Of a DNA stretch of 64,000 bases, positions 21,148-31,746 are shown in pieces. The stretch covers positions 50,633,002 through 50,697,001 of the forward strand of contig OY829542.1 in assembly GCA_963691705.1 (NCBI GenBank), in the 5' to 3' direction. Position numbers and translations under genes: made by a program. How positions within the stretch are numbered: position 1 is the stretch's first letter; every line of letters starts with the position of its first letter. The stretch comes from Viola odorata (Eukaryota > Streptophyta > Magnoliopsida > Malpighiales > Violaceae). The notes under the pieces were generated by a model. The model ran no database searches. It saw only the letters and a program-made list of their open reading frames with translations, and was not told the origin of the DNA.

Positions 21148-22424
21148 TCACTTGGATATACGTACATGTAAGCAATTAATAAGAATGTCAGGGTTGTGAG
21201 CAATCTTAGGCCAATCCTCTCCTTTCTCTGGTTCACATTTTTCTTTCAGCAAAGAGCCGTAAGTGAGTGAAGAAGGCAGCTTCTGATTCTGATTCTGATT
21301 CGGATCGGGCTGCAGGAACAGGGACTGGAGTTTAGGGCAATCTATAATCCTCAAGCTCCTTAGAGAGGTGAGGTGTTGAAGCCCCTCGTAGTTCAGACAT
21401 TCCAGATTCGGAAGCTTTTTTATGCAAAGAGAGGCGAGAGTGGAGGGCAGCAGCGTCTTCTCAGGGAAGGATTCCATTCCTTCACAGCTACCAATGATGA
21501 AATCTGAGAGGGATTTGAGCATTTGCAAACCCCATTGGCTGCGCTTTGCTATAAGTTTTTCACAACCCCTGACAGAAAGTAATTGTAATTTGGAGCTGGA
21601 GTCATCCTCAACATCCTGAATGGGAACAGATTCAATTTCCGGACAAGTTCCAATCCACAAGCTCACCAAATTGGAGCAAAGACTATATTCAGGCAGCATC
21701 TTCAAATTTGAGCAGTTGTCCAAGGAAAGAGTTGTCAAACTGGAGGAGGAATTATTAGGTAATCTTCCATCCCTCAAGGATACTAATTTTGGACAACTAC
21801 TGATAGAAAGTTGCTCTAACTTGGGGAGACACTCCAATTGGAAGCTCTCCACCTCTAGCTCCTCACATGAACGCATCAAAATCTTAGTTGCTGAGGGAAG
21901 GTGACTGGGCAGGGCCTTTTTTAATTTTGGACAATCAGATATTTCAAGCTCTTGGAGGAGAGGGAAATTAATGTCACTGTCAGCATCTGAGATCCATTCA
22001 CATCATTCCGCCAGTCTTTTCATACTCAAGTACTTGAGCTTCTTCATAGAATGTAACTCAGAACCAATACATGCGATTCGATCACATCTATCAATGGTAA
22101 GCTTCTCCAAACACACCAACTGACAAACTTGCGGTAACCAGCAAATTTTACAACTTTCAAATCCAGTGATTCCATGCATGAGAAAGAAGGATCCCCTACC
22201 CAATCTACATATCTTTCATCCCCAGTATCCTTAATGCAGATACTTTTTAAGTCCTTATGAGGGACTAACTCTTCAAGCACTTGTCGATGCAACGAGCAGT
22301 CATAATTATCTTCTCTATAACCCCATCCCAACTCCAATTCCTCCCGATATTGCTTTCCCCTCAAATTGGCTCCCATAGCATCTCGAGGATCCATCATATT
22401 TTGAAGACTATCGATAAAAACGTT

Positions 22425-23392
22425 GCGTTTCATAATGGAATTAATTCTGTTTTCCAAAATTTTCCATTTGGAGTTATTTCCAGAATTATTTCTGTTTTCC
22501 AAAATTTTATTTCACAGCTACAGTACGTTTTCTGTTTTCCAGCTTTCATTTTCCAACTTTAGAAAACTTGAAATCGTATACACCTAACAACTATTTCTTA
22601 CTTTTTTGAAAAAAAAAACTACTATTATTGTTAAATCAATTTTATTTTAATTAAAAAATAATTCTAATGTTTTTTTTTTTGTGAAGATTAATAAACTAAA
22701 TAATAGCCCATTTTAAGTTTATTAAAGATCACATATAAGTATGGTAAACATATTCATGTTTAAATTAAAAAACACAAGCTATTTAGGGGTTGTTTAATTT
22801 TTGGAAAATTTTTCAAAATCTGTTTCACAACAACATTTTCCCAAATGGAAAATTTTTCAGTTCTCCAATTACTATTCAGTTTTGAAAATAATTCCAGAAT
22901 TAACACTACAAATACTCAAACTTTTGGAAACACCATATTTGATGTTTTCCAATTTTTCCTTCACTTTATTTCCAAAGTGGGGTCTACAGGTCAACTTTAC
23001 TCTCTCTCATCTTTTTTAATTTTTCTTTCATACAAAAACTCAATCTTCTTATTTAATGCTTTGAACAAAATAAATTAAAAGTTACAAAAATATAATCTTC
23101 ATCTCAAGATTAGTAATTATATATCCACTTTTTTATTTTTTTTAATATTTTAAAATGAGTTTTAAACTAATTTAGAATTAATTTAGAAGTTTTTTCATTC
23201 CCGCCTAAAACACTCCCTTCAAATTAATATTTAAAAAATGGGTCTCGTGACGTGGTAAGATGGGATTGGTTTTCCAAATGGAAAATTTTGGAATTAATTC
23301 CATTTGGAGAAAAATATTATTGTGCAACAGATTTTAGAAATATTTTCAGTTTTGGAAAATTTTCAGAAAATTCTTCGTAAGTAAACGACACC
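22425..23392. mobile_element. hAT-like non-autonomous element inside the NLR pseudogene
   Basis: LRR homology is interrupted exactly here. The flanks are AAAACGTT (22417-22424) and AAAATGTT (23393-23400), an 8-bp target duplication with one mismatch, as expected for hAT. The ends are weakly inverted (GCGTTTCATAATGGAA against GTGTCGTTTACTTACGAA in reverse complement). Inside, GGAAAATTTT-type motifs occur in both orientations. A second start-like end, GGGGTTGTTTAATTTTTGG, at about 22786 suggests a nested or partly duplicated copy. No transposase. Confidence 0.65.
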
Positions 23393-23613
23393 AAAATGTT
23401 CCTCGTAACTTGTGAAGTTTTCCCAACTCTTTAATGTTAGACCCCTTCTATTTTCCCGCAACAAAATTGCTTAACTTTAGAAGTTTTGTTAGCTCACCGA
23501 TGTGGGGTGGCATTTCTTGCAATTCTTCTGCACCTCTAATATCAAGCAGAAACAAATTAACTAACCTTCTCAAGTTACTGGGCAACTTAGTGAGTACATA
23601 TGCGAGTAATTGT

Positions 23614-23667
23614 TGTTGTACTAAAAAAAATACTAGCTTTTGTTGTACTAAAAAAAATACTAGCTTT
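23614..23667 (+). repeat. 27-bp tandem duplication
   Basis: Two perfect adjacent copies of a unit starting TGTTGTACTAAAAAAAATAC. Confidence 0.9.
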
Positions 23668-23686
23668 CCATATTTTAAAATATATA

Positions 23687-23946
23687 CTCCCTCCATATTG
23701 AAAAGAATGTCTTCCTCGCATCCCAATATTCAGTAGGGAACGCATATCGAGGAGGTCGGATGAGGTACTATTTGATCCTAAACAAATTCGAAATTTTTTG
23801 TGAACGTACGTTAATCCTTAACGTACTTCCCAGAAAAAATTAGGGACAAAATTGTCTCAAATAGTTTGTCTGCCGGCCGTTTTAAGATACGTGCCGAAAC
23901 AGTAAAAGCAAAAGCTAAAACGACATTCTTTTCAATATGGAGGGAG
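23687..23946. mobile_element. Stowaway MITE, copy A (260 bp)
   Basis: TIRs start CTCCCTCCATATTGAAAAGA and end with the reverse complement; flanked by TA on both sides (23685-23686, 23947-23948). The interior matches the MITE at 61886-62145 in opposite orientation and at identical length. Stowaway elements are mobilised by mariner-like transposases. Confidence 0.93.
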
Positions 23947-24289
23947 TAGTATTTAAGCATACGTTTTCAAAAATAAAAGTACAATATTAATTGTGATCGA
24001 GTGATAAAAAATTATTATAAATTTATTTTGACAAAATTATGGGCACCCATATTCATTTTGCGTACTAGGCCTTAGTCAATATAGACCCATTATTTCGGGG
24101 TCTAACATGTGAAAATTCAAACTAGATTTATAGAAACCCAATACTTAGAAAGTTTATTCATAGTTGAGAGGAAACTTTGAGGAAAAAATATGGATTGACA
24201 ATGCTTATAATTTTTATAAATCATATGCTCATATGCATGGTTTAGTGTTCGTAAACAAAAGGTCAAGCGGAATTTGGCAGGTGAAGTGA

Positions 24290-25480
24290 GAAGAAGAACA
24301 TATTGTTGTTCAAGACAAGGTAAAATTTGAGCATGCAATATCTAGAGTTAATTGTCTAGCACAAATGACTTGTTAGCTTAAAACTGATGGGAAGTATGAA
24401 GTTGTTTCTTTTACTGTAGAGCATACACATGAGCTTACTCCAACACCTATGAAACATATGATAAAGTCATATAGAAAATTCACAGATGCACAAAAAGCTA
24501 TTGCAAGTGATACCGAAAAGGCTGGAATGTCAATTAAGTCCACACTCTGCACAAAGTGTGGACTTTAATTGACATGAAGATGATAAAGTCATATAGAAAA
24601 TTCACAGATGCACTTAGTGCATTTGGATGAAGATGGTTTTATTAGTAATTTGTTTTGGGAGCTATTGGCAGAATTTAACATGAGACAAACTACTCCAGTA
24701 CTACAAGTTGATGTGGAGATGTTGAGGCAGGCAACAAAGGTATATACTCCTCCAGTTTTTAAACTATTTCAAGCTGAATATGTTAAGGCATGGGATTGCA
24801 CAATTTATAAAGATTGCAAGTACCAATCCACTACAACATACAAGGTCAGATATGGTAAAAGAGTACATGAGCATTCAGTTAAATATGAAGAAGTTTCCAA
24901 TGCAATTGAATGCAGTTGTATGAAGTATAATTTTGTAGGAATCTTATGTGGTCATGCTCTAAAAGTACTTGACAAGAAAAATATCAAGAAAATATCATTA
25001 CAGTATGTCTCCAAAGGGATGCTAGAGCTGGAATTGTTAAAAATTATCTGTGTGTCGAGATTCAAGGAAACTCCCATGATTCTAGGGGAAACCGTTTTTC
25101 TCATCTAAGCCACAATTATCGTGAAATCACAACTCTTGCAGCAGAGAATGAAGACATGTACAAATATGCACATGAAAGTTTCACAAGGTTGTTACAAGAT
25201 TTGAATTCAATGAAAAACCCAATTGGTGACAATGACTTGTCAAGTGAAGTAGTGGTGGTGACAAGCAAGTAAGTAATGTTTTATATGAATATGTTTACAG
25301 AGCACTTGTCAAAATTTTGTCAGCACAAGAAGCGGTGGTGACAAGCAAGTAAGTAATTTATATATATTTTATATATATAGTACGTGTGAATTTGAAAGTT
25401 TATACGAGTTTTCTTATACACAATAATTTACAGAATAAAAACTATAAAGATCCTACTAAGAAGAGTAACACCAACACCAA
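24290..25480 (+). pseudogene. FAR1/FHY3-related (FRS) pseudogene
   Basis: Remnant of a MuDR-derived FAR1-related transcription factor. 24320-24510 encodes part of the FAR1 DNA-binding domain (phrases LKTDGKYEVVSFTVEHTHEL and SYRKFTDAQKAIA) interrupted by a TAG. A hairpin and a 34-bp duplication follow. 24608-25108 holds the end of the transposase-derived region and a SWIM zinc finger (CSCMKYNFVGILCGH, a CxC...CxH pattern), and later bases keep fragments such as SHNYREITTLAAENEDMY. Frameshifts, a stop and loss of most of the MULE domain make it non-functional. It may equally derive directly from a transposon. Confidence 0.8.
24528..24574. repeat. near-perfect hairpin in the FAR1 pseudogene
   Basis: Arms TGTCAATTAAGTCCACACT (24528-24546) and its reverse complement with one extra base (24555-24574) around an 8-base loop. 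A 34-bp direct repeat (24458-24491 and 24580-24613) flanks it, as expected from replication template switching. Confidence 0.9.
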
Positions 25481-25661
25481 TGATATTTTAACTCAGGTGT
25501 GTTTTTTAACCATATATATCATTTTTCAATACATAATCAGAAAAGAAGAACAGAAAGCATAAAAAAACATACTTTATGCACCCACCAACGGCTAACAGTA
25601 ACACCCGTTTCATGTTCAACAACAATATGGCAGCAGATAAGACCTGTGTAGCTAGCTTGAT
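25481..25661. other. short gap between FRS relic and RLP
   Basis: No independent gene. The reading frame continuing beyond the RLP stop (LVALHVNQAS) suggests that this was once RLP C-terminal or 3' sequence. Confidence 0.45.
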
Positions 25662-28600
25662 TTACATGAAGTGCCACCAAATATAAATCTTCTCTTCCAC
25701 TCTCTGTAGGAATCGGAAATAGGTAAGCCTCCAATTCCTATTGAACAACAGAGGACCCACCACCCCCCAAAACCCAACAATGAGCCCAAACGCCACAATC
25801 ACATAAAGCCATTCAATCTGAAAGTCATGGCTGTTTCCATTCTCCTTGCTGCTGGGAGTACTAACAGTACCATCACTGCTGCAATTGTCTGTGAGCGGCT
25901 TCCCACAGAGCTCATTGCCAATGAAGTAGGATGAATCAAGGCTTTGAATTTGAGTCTCTGAAGGGATCCTTCCTACTAATTCGTTGTGGGATAAGTTCAA
26001 GTGACTCAGAAAAGTCAATCTCGATACACTCGAAGGGATCTCACCAATGAGTTGATTGCTGGAGAAATCAACAGATTCTATTAATGTCATAGAACCTATG
26101 CTCTTGGGGATTCTTCCGCTCAAGAAATTGTGTGACAAATTCAATGACTGTAATCCTTTCAAACGTGTGATCTCTTCAGGTATCTCACCAGACAATCTGT
26201 TACTAGAAAGATCCACACTTTTAACGAATGCAAGAATGTTGCTGTATTCATACATTTGTCCTTTCATTAGAATCTGCATGGTGTCAGTGGTAGAATTAAA
26301 TCGTTCACCTCTAAAGAAATGAGTGGATTCACTTACGTTGGTTATTACTAACACATCTTGGTATAGTACCAAAGAGATTGTTGTTGGAGAAGTCTAAAAT
26401 TTGCAAAGAAGTAACGTGGCAGATCTTCTTGGGAATTTTCCCACTAAAACTATTTCTCCCCAAATCTAAAATAACCAACTTCAAAAGCTTTTCTCCAATC
26501 CAGCTTGGAATGTTTCCCTTTAACTTGTTCCCGCCAATGTCAAGTGTGACCAATTCTGTACAATCTCTAAGTGAAAACGGTACTTCACCAGATAAATTGT
26601 TATTGTGTAGGTGTAAAATTCCGAGTGTGCTTAAACTTCCAATGGATTCCGGAATGCTACCATTAAACTTATTGTTACTTAGCCTGAGCACCCTCAAGTC
26701 CCTCCATCTATTCCAACAATTCGGTATCTCTCCATCCAAAATATTATTTTCCAGGTTGAGCAAATATGCCCATGAAGTATTCGCGCTGCGACACAGAAAG
26801 TTAGATATTGACCCTGAAAAAGAATTATTCGAAAGATTTAACTCAAATAGAAGGGTTCTGTCATTATGAGGTAGTGGGCCTTGAAAGTTATTCGAACTCA
26901 AGTCAGTAACACGAGGAAATGTAAGTCCATTTGGGAGCACTCCTTGCATGTTGTTGCGTGAAAGAATTAGAGTGTCAAGTTGGGATGACCAGCTCCAAAA
27001 CCAACTAGGAATGGAACTTGTTGAAATTCCACAATTCGATAAATTCAGGCTTATTAAATTCTTTAGAGAAGGAAGCCATGTTGGAAGTTCAGAACCGAAA
27101 TTCCAAGATCCCAACCACAATTCCCTAAGTCGAGGAGGTGGTATCCAGTTGGGTCCAACTTTCAAATTCAATTTGTTTCCATCTGCATAAAAGCTTACCA
27201 AACTCGTGAGATTTGCAAAGTGAATTTCAGAAATGTCACCCTCCATTGAGTTGCCACTGATATCTGCCCATTCTAAATTTGAAAGTCTCCCGAAATTTTC
27301 TGGAAGAGTTCCATTTAATTTATTACCTGAAAAGTATATAACTCTTAGGTTTCTCAATTGTCCAAGATATGTAGGAACTGGACCAGATATCGAGTTGCCT
27401 TCGATGTCCAATTCTTCCAACTTCTTTAGGTTTTCAAGATTAGTAGGAAGATCACCACTTAGTTTGTTGGAGGAAAGGAAAAGGAATCTAAGAGATTTCA
27501 ATTCACCTAAAGACATGGGTATTGAGCCAGAGATTGAATTCGAAGAGAGGTCTAGACTTATTAAAGATTTCAACTCAACCAAAGATTGAAATGGACCAGA
27601 AATTGCATTACTGCTGAGGTCGAGAAATGCTAGATTCTTGAATTGTCCAAGATCTTTACTAACCCAATTACCAAAGAGTTGACAGTTCATCAAATCCAAT
27701 GACTCTAGACCATTTGAACCACATCCTAAAAGATTTTCAAAGAATTGACTTACCTGTTGGCTAAGGTTGACTGATCGTAAAGAGAGGATCCTCAAGTTGC
27801 AAAGATTTTGGAAAGATGCTGGAATTCCTCCGAAAAGTTGGTAGTTGATTGACAAATCAAGGGTAACAAGGGAGGTCATGTTTTGAATGGTATCTGAGAT
27901 TTGGCCATGGAAGTCATTTCCAGCGAGGTTGAGCAGCTCAAGATTGGTAAAATTGTAAAGCCAGTTGGGTATTGAAGAACTGAAACAATTCCAAGACAGA
28001 TCTAGTTGTCTAAGAGAGGTACTCATGTTTCGAAACTCGGGAGGAATATTGGAGCCCGGGAAATAACTGTGAGCTAAATTCAAAGATTTCAAATGCTTAA
28101 GATGAGAACCCCAAGAGAAAATTGATTCGGAGAGAACGTTGGAGGACAAATGGAGGACACACAATGACGATGACAAGTTGAGATTGCGGATTAAGGGGGG
28201 AGAGGGAAGGTTACAATACGACAAGTGTAGTTCTTGCAGGGATGGGAGTGTGTTTATGACACTCATCCAATTCAAGGATTTGGAGAGGTTCGCACCACTC
28301 AAGTCAAGGTATTGTAGTGATGAAAGACCAGAAAGCCAATGCACATCCTCACTATCCGTATTGTAACCATTGAGACCTAAATAGAGCAAATTTGTGAGAT
28401 TCCCCAATTGAGGAGGAATGTGACCTCCAAATCCAGAATGAGAGAGGTTAAGGTATCTTAAGCTCTTCATTGAGCCTAGAAATTTGGGGATTTGAATTCC
28501 TTCAAAAACATTGTTGCTCAAGTCCAAATATCTCAAATGTGTCAAATTGAGCAAATAATGACTGATTTTACCTCCAAATTTTGACCTTTTCTTCGTGTCG

Positions 28601-28938
28601 AAGTCTTCATCTAGATATTGAAGCTGCCAAGTTGAAAAGCTGCGAAGTTGAAGCTCAAGGACATGACCAGTCGTGTTGTCGCACATAACTCCATACCAGT
28701 TGCAGCAATCGACAGCATGATCAGCAGCATCAACTGACCAAGAAGCAAGGCGGTGTGATGGATCTTTGAGGCCATTCTTAATCTTCAAAAGAGCATCTCT
28801 CTCATTCTCTCTGCATTTCATCCCACCGTTGATTTCTCCATAGCTGCAGCAACCAAGATTAATAATGCAGCTCATTGCTACTGCCAGAAACAACCAAAGG
28901 AACAGAGTAGTACTGCTCATACTCATCAATATTTTCAT
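25662..28938 (-). pseudogene. LRR receptor-like protein (RLP) gene with a frameshift
   Basis: Cell-surface LRR receptor-like protein of the EIX/GSO-like RLP type, single exon. Start at 28938. Residues 1-33 are a hydrophobic signal peptide (LFLWLFLAVAMSCIINLGC), followed by an LRRNT_2 domain with CRENERDALLKIKNGL and the CCNWYGVMCD cysteine pair. Over twenty extracellular LRRs (LSSNxxSGxIP pattern) follow, then the frame stops at 26329. The correct continuation (TNVSESTHFFRGERF, final LRRs SGEIPEEI and LSGRIPKS, acidic juxtamembrane part, TM segment YVIVAFGLIVGFWGVVGPLL, basic tail) is in another frame from about 26350 to 25662. One single-base indel near 26345-26355 separates them. A second slip near 25690 may alter the last residues. 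No kinase domain, as normal for RLPs. Either a recent pseudogene or an assembly error. Confidence 0.85.
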
Positions 28939-30353
28939 TACAATATCTACTTTTCAGGAGAAGCTAAAAAGCTATTCGAATTTAGTATAATAGTATTGTT
29001 TCTAGTGCTTCTGATTTGATTACAGGGAAGAAGCAACACTTTAAAAGCTAGCTATTTGATTAGTACTCTTTATACGTGTTGTGCAGAAAATTCTCCTCTG
29101 ACGGAGACTATGATAAGAACAAAAGTTATTTTTTCTTTAAAAAAAAATTAGACACAGATGAGAATCGAGTCTGAGTATGAGTCCTTAGATTTAAACATAA
29201 CTTCTTAGAAAATACCTTGAAATGACTTTGGGATGCGTTGGTTTACTTCGGATCATAACTTGCTGATTTTTCTACGTCTTGTGCTCTTTTTTCCAAGTCG
29301 TCGAAGTCTTTCGTGCGAGTTCTTCCTCTAAAGACTCTTGAGAGATTTGAGTCAATGGTTTAATTGCAACAAGTGGGTAGAGAGTTTGGTCACGAAAAAT
29401 AGCGTGTGAATTAAAGCAGCGACAATTTGCAAGATAGTGAGCTTTTTGTGCGGGTGCTTTAAACTAGTCTCATGCCCACGCGATACACGAATATATTATT
29501 ATTTTATTTTACATTATGAAATTTTATATTATAAGATATCAAAAATTAAAATCCTTTATTTGTGTGATATATTAAAATTGAATATATTTATGCAGTATAA
29601 TCTTAATTTAAAAAATGATTATAACAATTGTAAGAATGAATAACTAATGAATATCATTAGTAAAATTTAACTATAAAGTTATTTTTAATATAGTTTATTA
29701 TTAATTTTGAAGAAAATAAGGATTGAATAATTGATAAAAATATGATACAGCAGTGAGTTTTTTTTCTCTTTCTATCTTTATGAATAAATAAATAATATAA
29801 ATACAATAAAATAGTGATAGTTTAATCATAATTTAGAAATGTCAAGTGAAGTGCTCTAACTCCCATCCGGTTCTTTTTATTTTCCTATATGTCCGGCGAG
29901 TTGAATACTAAATTAAGGATCATTTGAGTACTTAATGGAAATTCAATTCAAATAAAGTTGTAAGCAATTCAATTTTAATAATAAAGCGTTTTTTTTGTTC
30001 ATTGTAGTTTTGTGATCATATGAACTTTTTGTGATAACAACAACTCAACCTAAATGCATCATTTTTACACTTTAATTCAATCAATTGGATTTTTTTAACT
30101 TTTTCAAAAAAGAAAATTATTTTTGCCTTTTAGAGAATAAAATTTAAGTTTCATTTTTGAAAAAAAGGAAATTATTGGTATAAATAAAATAAATTAATTG
30201 CTAATTGTTAGGAAAAATCATAAGGTGTGGGTTACATCATAATAATTAAGTTTCATTAATGTATACATTATTTTATGATTTAATTAAGTAATTACTCAAA
30301 ATTTATATATTAATTAATAAAAATTGAATTGCCATACTCTCTCTATTTTTAAA
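28939..30353. other. AT-rich intergenic, RLP promoter side
   Basis: The first few hundred bases should hold the RLP promoter. No coding sequence or transposon termini recognised. Confidence 0.5.
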
Positions 30354-31186
30354 GGGATAATGCAAAAATTGGTACCTATACAATGATTTTTCGATTGATT
30401 TCATACCTCAGGTGTTTTTTGTTTTTAAAAGATACATGTACATTAACAAAACGTTACATTTGGTACCTCGACCTCACGCGGTCCAATTTTCACCGTTAAC
30501 TGTCCTACGTGGCATGCCACGTAGGATAGATCCGACCTGATTCTTTTTTCGCGGGTCGGCTAAATGGGTTTTCCCCACCCGGGTATGAAACAACCCACTC
30601 CTCCTCCACGTTCCAGCATCCACCGAATCACCGTTGGATCACCTACCTTTGGGGCTAGACCGATCCAACGGTCACATCTTTTTTTTCTTATGGCCATCTT
30701 CCATTTCTTTTCCTTTCCTTTTTTCCCTTCGTTTAATCGTCAATCCAGCAAACTCCTTCGTCTTCAACCTACAGCAGTCGGCGTCACTGTTCATCATCTT
30801 CAACCTCATTCTTTCTTTCTTTCCCTCTATTTAATTCTTTTTCTTCTTATTTGGTGAAAACACCCAGCCAATCCAACCATCACCGTTCATCCTCATCATC
30901 TCCGATCCAAACCCAGTCAATCCAACCATCACCATTCATCCTCATCATCTCCGATCCAAACCCAGCCAGTCCAACCATCACCATTCATCCTCATCGTAGC
31001 GCCGTCGTGGTGCTGCTGCTGCTTGAAGATAAACCAAGGAAACCCATCAAATGAACCAATCAATCGCTTAAGAGTTAAGAAGAAAGAAATATAATTGTGG
31101 TTGATTAATTGGGTTAATTGCTTGATTTTAATTTATTGATTCTACTAGGTTTTGGTTTGTTTTGGTTGTCGGCTTGGATTTTGAAG

Positions 31187-31327
31187 ACAAAGGAAATGTT
31201 TGTTAGGTGCAGTGCGTTTGATATGTATGCAAAAACAAGGTTTAATTGCGATGCGCATAAACTGTTTGATGAAATACCCCAAAGGAATGTTTCTATGTGG
31301 AATGCGTACATATCTAATGCGGTTTAA
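31187..31327 (+). pseudogene. captured PPR protein fragment (LOI1/MEF11-like)
   Basis: An open frame ending in TAA at 31325 encodes FVRCSAFDMYAKT, then CDAHKLFDEIPQRNV, then WNAYISNAV. This is one DYW/E-class PPR repeat; I recall this stretch as resembling LOI1/MEF11 (At4g14850) family proteins. Only about 43 residues are present and no start or mitochondrial targeting region is attached, so it is a captured exon piece in the MULE, not a gene. Confidence 0.75.
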
Positions 31328-31340
31328 TGATAAAACATCA

Positions 31341-31413
31341 GCGGCATTTTGGTCTAGTGGTATGATTCTCGCTTAGGGTGCGAGAGGTCCCGAGTTCAAT
31401 TCTCGGAGTTCGC
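31341..31413 (+). tRNA. tRNA-Pro(AGG) copy, probably degenerate
   Basis: D arm GGTCTAGTGGTATGA, anticodon arm CTCGCTTAGGGTGCGAG with anticodon AGG, and T arm CCGAGTTCAATTCTCGG match plant tRNA-Pro. The acceptor stem is damaged: the 5' strand GCGGCAT faces AGTTCGC, with mismatches in the middle and an extra T before the D arm. It lies inside the Pack-MULE, so it is most likely a captured, non-functional copy. The internal A and B boxes are intact, so Pol III transcription remains possible. Confidence 0.65.
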
Positions 31414-31746
31414 TTGATGGGAGGATGATAAAGCTTAATATGAACGACATCTCGTTCATTTCAATCCCGCGTCGTTCATACTTAGTAAAATGCCAAAAAT
31501 GACGTCGTTTCATACCCACTTATCCGACCCGTGGGAAAAGAACCGGGTCAGATTTGTCCTACGTGGCATCCGACGTGGCGTGCCACGTAGGACAGTTAAC
31601 GGTGATTGTTGGACGGCGTGAGGTCGAGGTATCAAATGTGACGTTTTGTTAATGTACAGGTATCTTTTAAAAGCAAAAAACACCTGAGGTATGAAATCAA
31701 TCGAAAAATCATTGTACAGGTACCAATTTTTGCATTATTTTTTAAA

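Larger units (their letters stand above)
21148..23726 (-). pseudogene. NLR (CNL) leucine-rich-repeat pseudogene fragment
   Basis: Only the LRR part of an R1/RPP13-like CNL survives. Read 5' to 3' on the minus strand: LTKLPSNLRRLVNLFLLDI (near 23560), MPPHIGELTKLLKLSNFVAG, then (frameshifted) SNIKELGKL near 23420. A 968-bp hAT-like insertion follows (22425-23392), then MMDPRDAMGANLRGKQY, KDLKSICIKDTG and WVGDPSFSCMESL. A frameshift near 22150 leads to LVCLEKLTIDRCDRI and MKKLKYLSMKRLAE, then a stop and the C-terminal LRRs to 21148, ending HNPDILINCLHV. There is no CC or NB-ARC domain. The sequence closely parallels the LRR of the CNL at 47644-51008. Clearly non-functional. Confidence 0.85.
30354..31738. 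mobile_element. Pack-MULE with captured PPR and tRNA-Pro fragments
   Basis: Terminal inverted repeats of about 230 bp: left TAATGCAAAAATTGGTACC... continuing through TTCATACCTCAGGTG, CCTCGACCTCACG and CGTTAACTGTCCTACGTGGC; the right end carries the reverse complement up to 31737. Candidate 9-bp duplications ATTTTTAAA (30345-30353) and TTTTTTAAA (31738-31746) differ at one base, so the exact ends are uncertain by a few bases. No transposase. The interior includes a 5' leader-like pyrimidine-rich region with a near-repeat TCCAACCATCACC (30870-30990), a PPR fragment and a tRNA copy. Confidence 0.82.

Noticed and set aside
24608..25108. Independent SWIM zinc-finger gene
   Set aside because: Upstream FAR1-domain sequence in the same orientation contains a stop and rearrangement, so this is the surviving part of a broken FRS gene.
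31187..31327. Functional PPR editing-factor gene
   Set aside because: One repeat only, no start or organelle-targeting sequence, enclosed by MULE TIRs.
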